Assembly: GCA_015852425.1 (NCBI GenBank)
Contig: JAAAIG010000432.1
Span: 7,270 to 31,821 of the forward strand
Source of the DNA: Gryganskiella cystojenkinii
Lineage: Eukaryota > Mortierellomycota > Mortierellomycetes > Mortierellales > Mortierellaceae
Reading direction: 5' to 3'
DNA: 24,552 nucleotides
Shown here: one piece after another, positions 19,966 through 24,552 of the stretch
Position numbering within the stretch: the first letter of the stretch is position 1
Layout of the letters: each line of letters starts with the position of its first letter
Made by a program: the position numbers and the translations under genes
Notes under the pieces: model-generated
What the model was told of the DNA's origin: nothing
The model's database searches: none
The model's input: only the letters and a program-made list of their open reading frames with translations

Positions 19966-22900
19966 ATGGGTCTCCAGATCTATGACTTTGTCTCTTTCTT
20001 CTTCACAATCCTGCTCGACATCTTCTTTCGAGAGATTCGTCCCCGAGGTGCGCACAAGGTACCTCGGCAGGGTCCTGTAATCTTTGTCGCTGCACCCCAT
20101 GCAAACCAGGTAACCGCCTTGTTTTTTTATTTCATATTACGTGTCCTTTCCGCGAATATTTTCTCTATTCTAAGAGGTCAAAGAAACTAAACCCATGCTT
20201 TCCGCCTTTTATTTGAATTAGTTTGTTGACCCTCTGGTGCTTATGCGGGAATGTGGTCGAAGAGTCTCTTTCTTGGCCGCCAAAAAGTCAATGGACCGCA
20301 AGTGGATTGGAGCCATGGCTCGGTCAATGAATGCTAGTAAGTTCTTCTCAGTCATTTTAAGCCAGTTGCCGCAGGAGTCGTGGTAGCTATACCTTGAGTT
20401 TGGGCCACGCTTTGCAGTTGGCAAAGGGGTGGATGGGTGGATGACCACTCTTCCCCCCCGTGAACTCGGCGTTAAAAATGATCGTCATCGTGCGGCAAAC
20501 AAAAAACAACAACGAAACTGCATATCCTTCTGTCGTCTGACGCCTCCTCTCTCCGTCTCTTTCTCGCTTCCTTGATTGTGGAAACCGCTTTCTTTCTCTC
20601 TAGTCCCTGTTGAACGCCCACAGGATTTAGCCAAGTCTGGTTCTGGAACGATCAAACTACTGGACCGCTACAGTGATCCTCTTCGCGTTACTGGTTTCGG
20701 GACTCGATTCACAAAGGAATTGATGGTGGGAGACCAAATCTCCTTGCCCAAGGATGTCGGTACCTCAGTGGTGGAACAAATTCTCTCAGACACGGAAATT
20801 TTGATCAAAAAGGAATTCAAAGAGCTCAAAGCCCTCGAGTTGTTGACCAGCACGGATGGATCCAAATACAAGTGCATGCCTCATATGGATCAATCGAACG
20901 TTTACAAGACTGTCTTTGACCGCTTGAACGCTGGTCATTGTGTTGGCATCTTTCCCGAGGGAGGATCACACGATCGCGCTGAAATGTTGCCCTTGAAAGG
21001 TATTGTGAGGCTGGTCTTTCTGCACATCTGCATATGAACCAATTGCCGGCGATGGAGGCGATTAGGCAAAAAATTACTCACGCACCCTCTCGCTCTTTTC
21101 TTTCTCATTCAAACAACAATTCAGCTGGTGTCACCATCATGGCCCTCGGCGCACTGGCCGCAAACCCTTCTTTAGATCTCAAGATTGTTACCTGTGGCCT
21201 CAACTATTTTCACCCACATCGCTTCCGCTCTCGCGCTGTTGTGGAATTTGGCGAACCTATTACTGTTCCCCCAGAACTTGTTGAGATGTACAAAAAAGGA
21301 GGTGCTGAGAAGCGCCAGGCTTGTGGCAAGCTTTTGGATACTATTTATGATGCCCTCAAGAACGTCACTCTGAATGCTCCTGATTACGAAACTTTGATGG
21401 TGAGAAAAAAACGAGAACAACAGAGACACTGTCAACTGTTTTGTTTGTTCGATCGATGGTGGGACATGGCAACTTCGGCTGTTTGATTACTAAAATTATA
21501 ACATTTTGTTTTATGTAACCAAAATCAGGTCATCCAAGCTGCCCGTCGCCTGTACAAGCCCACTCACCGTAAACTTCAAATCTCCCAGGTTGTTGAACTG
21601 AACCGTCGATTCGTCGCTGGATATCTGCATTTTAAGGACAATCCGAAGGTTATCGAGACAAAGGACAAGGTCATGCATTACAACACTCAACTCCGGTACC
21701 ATGGACTCCGCGACCATCAGGTCAACATCCGCACCACCAGGCGTCATGCTATTGGCGTTTTGTTGGCTCGACTTGCAAAGATTGTTTTCTGGGGTGTTTT
21801 GGCTCTTCCTGGGTAAAGAATCAGATATGAATTGTCTGGCATCGCGTCGGAATGAGTCTAAAAAAATGAAGGCAAAAGCAAACTGACTTTTTTAATTGAA
21901 CTACCTATCGTCTTTTTCAAACAGTACCCTTATGAACCTTCCAGTGGCCATTGTTGCCCGCGTCATTAGTAACAAGAAGGCTAAAGGTGAGAGCAGACCT
22001 TGTCATAAACGCCTCTTTTTTCTTGATACGCAGATTACTGACCATAATACGCACTTTTTTGACCTATGACTTTATAGAGGCACTTGCTGCTTCGACTGTC
22101 AAGATTGCCGGACGAGATGTCCTTGCGACATGGAAGCTTTTAGTCGCGTTGGGATTGATGCCCATCCTTTATTTCTCGTACTCGGTCCTGGTCTTCCTCT
22201 TCGGTGGCTTTTATGATATCTCTCTGACTTCCCGGTTTTTGATCGCCTGGGCTGCTTGGGCCTGTATTCCCTTTGTAACCTATGCGAGTATCCGTTTCGG
22301 TGAGGTCGGTATTGATGTCTTCAAGTCTATCCGACCTTTGTTCCTCTCCATCATTCCTGGCGAAGAAAACACCATCAACGAACTCCGCAAGTCCCGCGCC
22401 GAACTCCAAAAGACCATCACCAATCTTATTAACGAACTTGCTCCTGAGATCTACCCAGACTTTGACTCGAAACGAATCCTCGACCCCTCACCGAATGACC
22501 GACCCAGTCGTGCTGCCTCTCGCTCTGCCTCTGGTACCAATCTTGCGCAGACGATCTTCAACACGGTTAACACTGCTGCTCAGCCTCTGAACCAGTGGTT
22601 GGGTATCGATGGACGATTTGAATGGGAACGCGCAGACGATTCGGATGCGGACGATGTCTTCTTCTTCCTTAACCCCGCTGGAGCGATCCAGGGACGTTCC
22701 AGGACTTCCTCTTGGGGCACCGGTGCATGGACACCCTCTGCAGATGGATCTCGTTCAAGGAACCGTAGTCGGACAAGTTCTTTCACCTCTGGCCAGATTC
22801 AATTGGGCGAGGGCTTCAAGCTTGAGGCACTAACGGAATTACCAAAGGACAAACCCTTTGCCGAGGTGACTCGACGACTCAGTCTTAGCCGGAAACAAAA

Positions 22901-23039
22901 GAACGGTCCCGGTTCCCTGACGCAGGAGATTGAGCATGGACACAGCTTCATGCACGACGGCCACGTTGTGAGCACACCGCCGATCACAGTCCAAAACATG
23001 GACGATCCCTTGGAGACGGTCAAGACCAAGGAAGCGTAA
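19966..23039 (+). CDS. SCT1: Glycerol-3-phosphate/dihydroxyacetone phosphate acyltransferase (Sct1/Gpt2 family)
   Basis: This enzyme transfers an acyl group from acyl-CoA to the sn-1 position of glycerol-3-phosphate or DHAP, the first step of phospholipid and triacylglycerol synthesis, at the ER membrane. It has seven exons: 19966-20109, 20222-20336, 20604-20999, 21125-21399, 21529-21812, 21925-21986 and 22078-23039. The introns are GT-AG, 91-267 bp, and all phases join. The product is 745 residues, the usual length of fungal Sct1/Gpt2. Motifs in order: an N-terminal hydrophobic segment (about 5-22); block I APHANQ-FVDP (H45, D51), split exactly by intron 1; block II GRRVSFLAAKKSMD (60-72); block III FPEGGSHDR (203-211) followed by LPLKAG; and block IV VTCGLNYFHPHRFRSR (240-255). 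The roughly 110-residue insertion between blocks II and III is typical of the fungal family. Hydrophobic spans follow near 390-420, 446-470 and 480-500. The C-terminal 180 residues are Ser/Arg/Asp-rich; in yeast this region is phosphorylated. Whether it is the Sct1 or Gpt2 orthologue cannot be decided here. Confidence 0.95.
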
Positions 23040-23487
23040 GGTTCTTCTACGTATTTTCTTCTACCGTTGCCTTTCCTTTTTACAACACTGGCCATTTTTC
23101 ATTTTCTCGTCCTCTCTTTTTTTTTTACTCCCTACTCTGTTATATCCCTTCGTTTTATCACTCGATTGTGCCCTATCATGGGACGATACCACTCCCTCAC
23201 CTTTGACGAACATCCCTCTTTTGACAAAAAGTATATCAACTCTTAACGACATATCACATTTGCATCCTTTTTGTTGCGTCTGCTCCGTTTCTTCCCAATT
23301 TCTTCCAATTGAACTGACCAAAGGCGCCATGTCATCCTATACATGCGAGCCTAGATGCGCTGTTTGTGCGCTGTAGTCGTTCTCTTATTATGAGCCCTTG
23401 AATAAAAAAAAATATTTGCGTAAGAGATTAGATTTTTTTTTATGGTATGAAAATAGATGACCGCAAGGAGAAGCTCGGCTCTGTTTT
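23040..23487. other. Convergent 3' intergenic region
   Basis: This 448-bp region lies between the ends of two convergent genes. It is T/C-rich near the acyltransferase stop. An AATAAA at 23401-23406 on the plus strand could serve the acyltransferase transcript, which would bring its 3' end close to the copper-transporter stop. No coding sequence is supported. Confidence 0.55.
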
Positions 23488-24528
23488 TTAACAAGCACCA
23501 TCATGGTGGAGCACGGTAGAAGAGTAACCTCTGGATGAGGTCGTAGACACCACCGAAGCTCTTGAGGATAAGGCCGAAACAGGAGCAAGCTGTTGTTGGG
23601 TGGTTGAGTTGAAAGAAGGGGGTATAGGGGCACCGGTGTTGCTTTCGCACAAGGGTCTCGAAGTCTCTTCATAATCGATCGTATCAAAATGCTTGTCTGT
23701 CTTGCGTGAAGATGATGAAGAAGGAAAAATGGGACGAGCTCGACCCCACCGTGCGAAATAGACCTCTCCGACAAAGATGCCGGCGAGGATGACACCAAAA
23801 TAGGCCGAGTTATAGGTCATGATGACCAACATGAGCATGTAGCCGATACCGACCACGGCGGTGGTCAGGACTGCACGTGCAAGTTCTGCTTGCCAGACAA
23901 AACTTTGTGCCGTGGGAAAGGGTCTGAAGGATTGAACGGCCATGGAGACAGATCCAGAGTTGTTGTAGACTGGAGGACGGCGGGACTGACGTTGTTGACG
24001 ATCAGTTCCATAACGGCGTTGAGAGGTTGGTGCGGCAATTGAGGACGAGGGAGAGGACTCTGCGATTCGGATGTTGATGTGCTGTGGTTGATCCTGTTGA
24101 TGTCCCCGACTCTGGGATAACTCAGGAGATAAAGACGAAAGGTCCTCCTCTTCGTCGTCGTCGTTTGGAATGTAGTTCTCGCGGTCATGTTTCTCACTCT
24201 GTCTGGCCTCATGTCCTTCCTCTGCGTCCTGGGCCGTTTTCTGGTGTCGATATGTCGTGTTTAATGAACGGTGGGAAGTTGCCGTGGAAGTGGAGGAGTG
24301 ACGTGGATAGTAGTGAAGATGCAAGTAGGCCTCGAGATATCCCTGAGCGGCGACGAGGCCACGAAAGCCGATCGAAAGGAGAAACAGTCCGAAGAGTGCA
24401 CCGATATACTCGGGTTCGGAATTTGGCGTGAGACTTGAGGACCAGATGGCTGTCCCCAGACCGGGTTGGAATCCTGAGGACATATTCATAGAGCTGTCTG
24501 TGGTCTTGGTGTTGTGGTTGTGACTCAT
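23488..24528 (-). CDS. Ctr-family copper transporter with an extended loop
   Basis: This is a single-exon gene of 346 residues. Ctr proteins form trimeric pores that carry Cu(I) across the plasma or vacuolar membrane. The family signature is clear: a first span at about 42-62 (IGALFGLFLLSIGFRGLVA), a second at about 218-238 with the MxxxM motif (M233, M237 in YMLMLVIMTYN), and a third at about 242-260 with the GxxxG packing motif (G250, G254 in LAGIFVGEVYFA). The N-terminus has a small Met motif (SMNMSS, M14 and M16) and an early HNH, but no long Met-rich array. The loop between spans 1 and 2 is about 155 residues, charged and Gln/Ser-rich, much longer than the few dozen residues usual in the family. 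The C-terminal tail is Ser/Thr-rich and ends in HHDGAC, a possible metal-binding end. Plasma-membrane versus vacuolar placement is undetermined. The ATG at 24528 is the only suitable start. Confidence 0.88.
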   Translation of the reverse strand: MSHNHNTKTTDSSMNMSSGFQPGLGTAIWSSSLTPNSEPEYIGALFGLFLLSIGFRGLVAAQGYLEAYLHLHYYPRHSSTSTATSHRSLNTTYRHQKTAQDAEEGHEARQSEKHDRENYIPNDDDEEEDLSSLSPELSQSRGHQQDQPQHINIRIAESSPSSSIAAPTSQRRYGTDRQQRQSRRPPVYNNSGSVSMAVQSFRPFPTAQSFVWQAELARAVLTTAVVGIGYMLMLVIMTYNSAYFGVILAGIFVGEVYFARWGRARPIFPSSSSSRKTDKHFDTIDYEETSRPLCESNTGAPIPPSFNSTTQQQLAPVSALSSRASVVSTTSSRGYSSTVLHHDGAC

Positions 24529-24552
24529 GGCGGGATTGTTTTTTTTTTTTTT

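Noticed and set aside
1..24552. CRISPR array, operon, phage or bacterial defence system
   Set aside because: The DNA is clearly eukaryotic with spliced genes. The repeats present are microsatellites and coding tracts, and no spacer-repeat pattern is seen.

Overview
This window is nuclear DNA from a filamentous or zygospore-forming fungus. The genes carry short spliceosomal introns (mostly 90-320 bp) with GTAAGT-like donors and pyrimidine-AG acceptors. Long C/T-rich stretches precede several start codons, and many proteins have Gln, Asn, Ser or Asp/Glu low-complexity tracts. The intron-rich genes, the tract-rich proteins and a decayed LINE-like retroelement together suggest an early-diverging lineage such as Mortierellomycota; this placement is an inference from style and is not demonstrated.

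Seven protein-coding genes can be modelled, six on the minus strand and one on the plus strand. From left to right: (1) 113-4539 (-), a 1436-residue low-complexity protein of unknown function with a basic, probably nuclear-targeting N-terminus. (2) 5268-7470 (-), a six-exon TMEM33/Pom33-family ER and nuclear-envelope membrane protein. (3) 7823-9775 (-), a divergent septin-like GTPase whose start lies in a 22-nt first coding exon. (4) 10192-13502 (-), a two-exon, 1050-residue orphan. (5) 14726-17433 (-), a four-span membrane protein with a very long Gln/Pro/acidic tail. (6) 19966-23039 (+), a seven-exon glycerol-3-phosphate/DHAP acyltransferase of the Sct1/Gpt2 family. (7) 23488-24528 (-), a Ctr-family copper transporter, convergent with gene 6.

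Between genes 4 and 5 (about 13.77-14.6 kb) is a degenerate LINE-type reverse-transcriptase tail. It keeps a recognisable zf-RVT zinc-knuckle signature but has several in-frame stops, and it is followed by AATAAA and a poly(A) run on the same strand. The 2.5 kb between genes 5 and 6 holds promoter-like tracts and a CA microsatellite, with no gene I can support. The remaining spacers are ordinary promoters and 3' ends.

The genes do not form an obvious pathway or cluster. The acyltransferase (first step of glycerolipid synthesis) and the TMEM33-like protein both belong to the ER membrane, but their proximity looks incidental. I found no CRISPR array, tRNA, rRNA or defence-type system, and nothing I would call a new biological system. 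The best leads are the divergent septin, the retroelement fossil and the three long orphan proteins.
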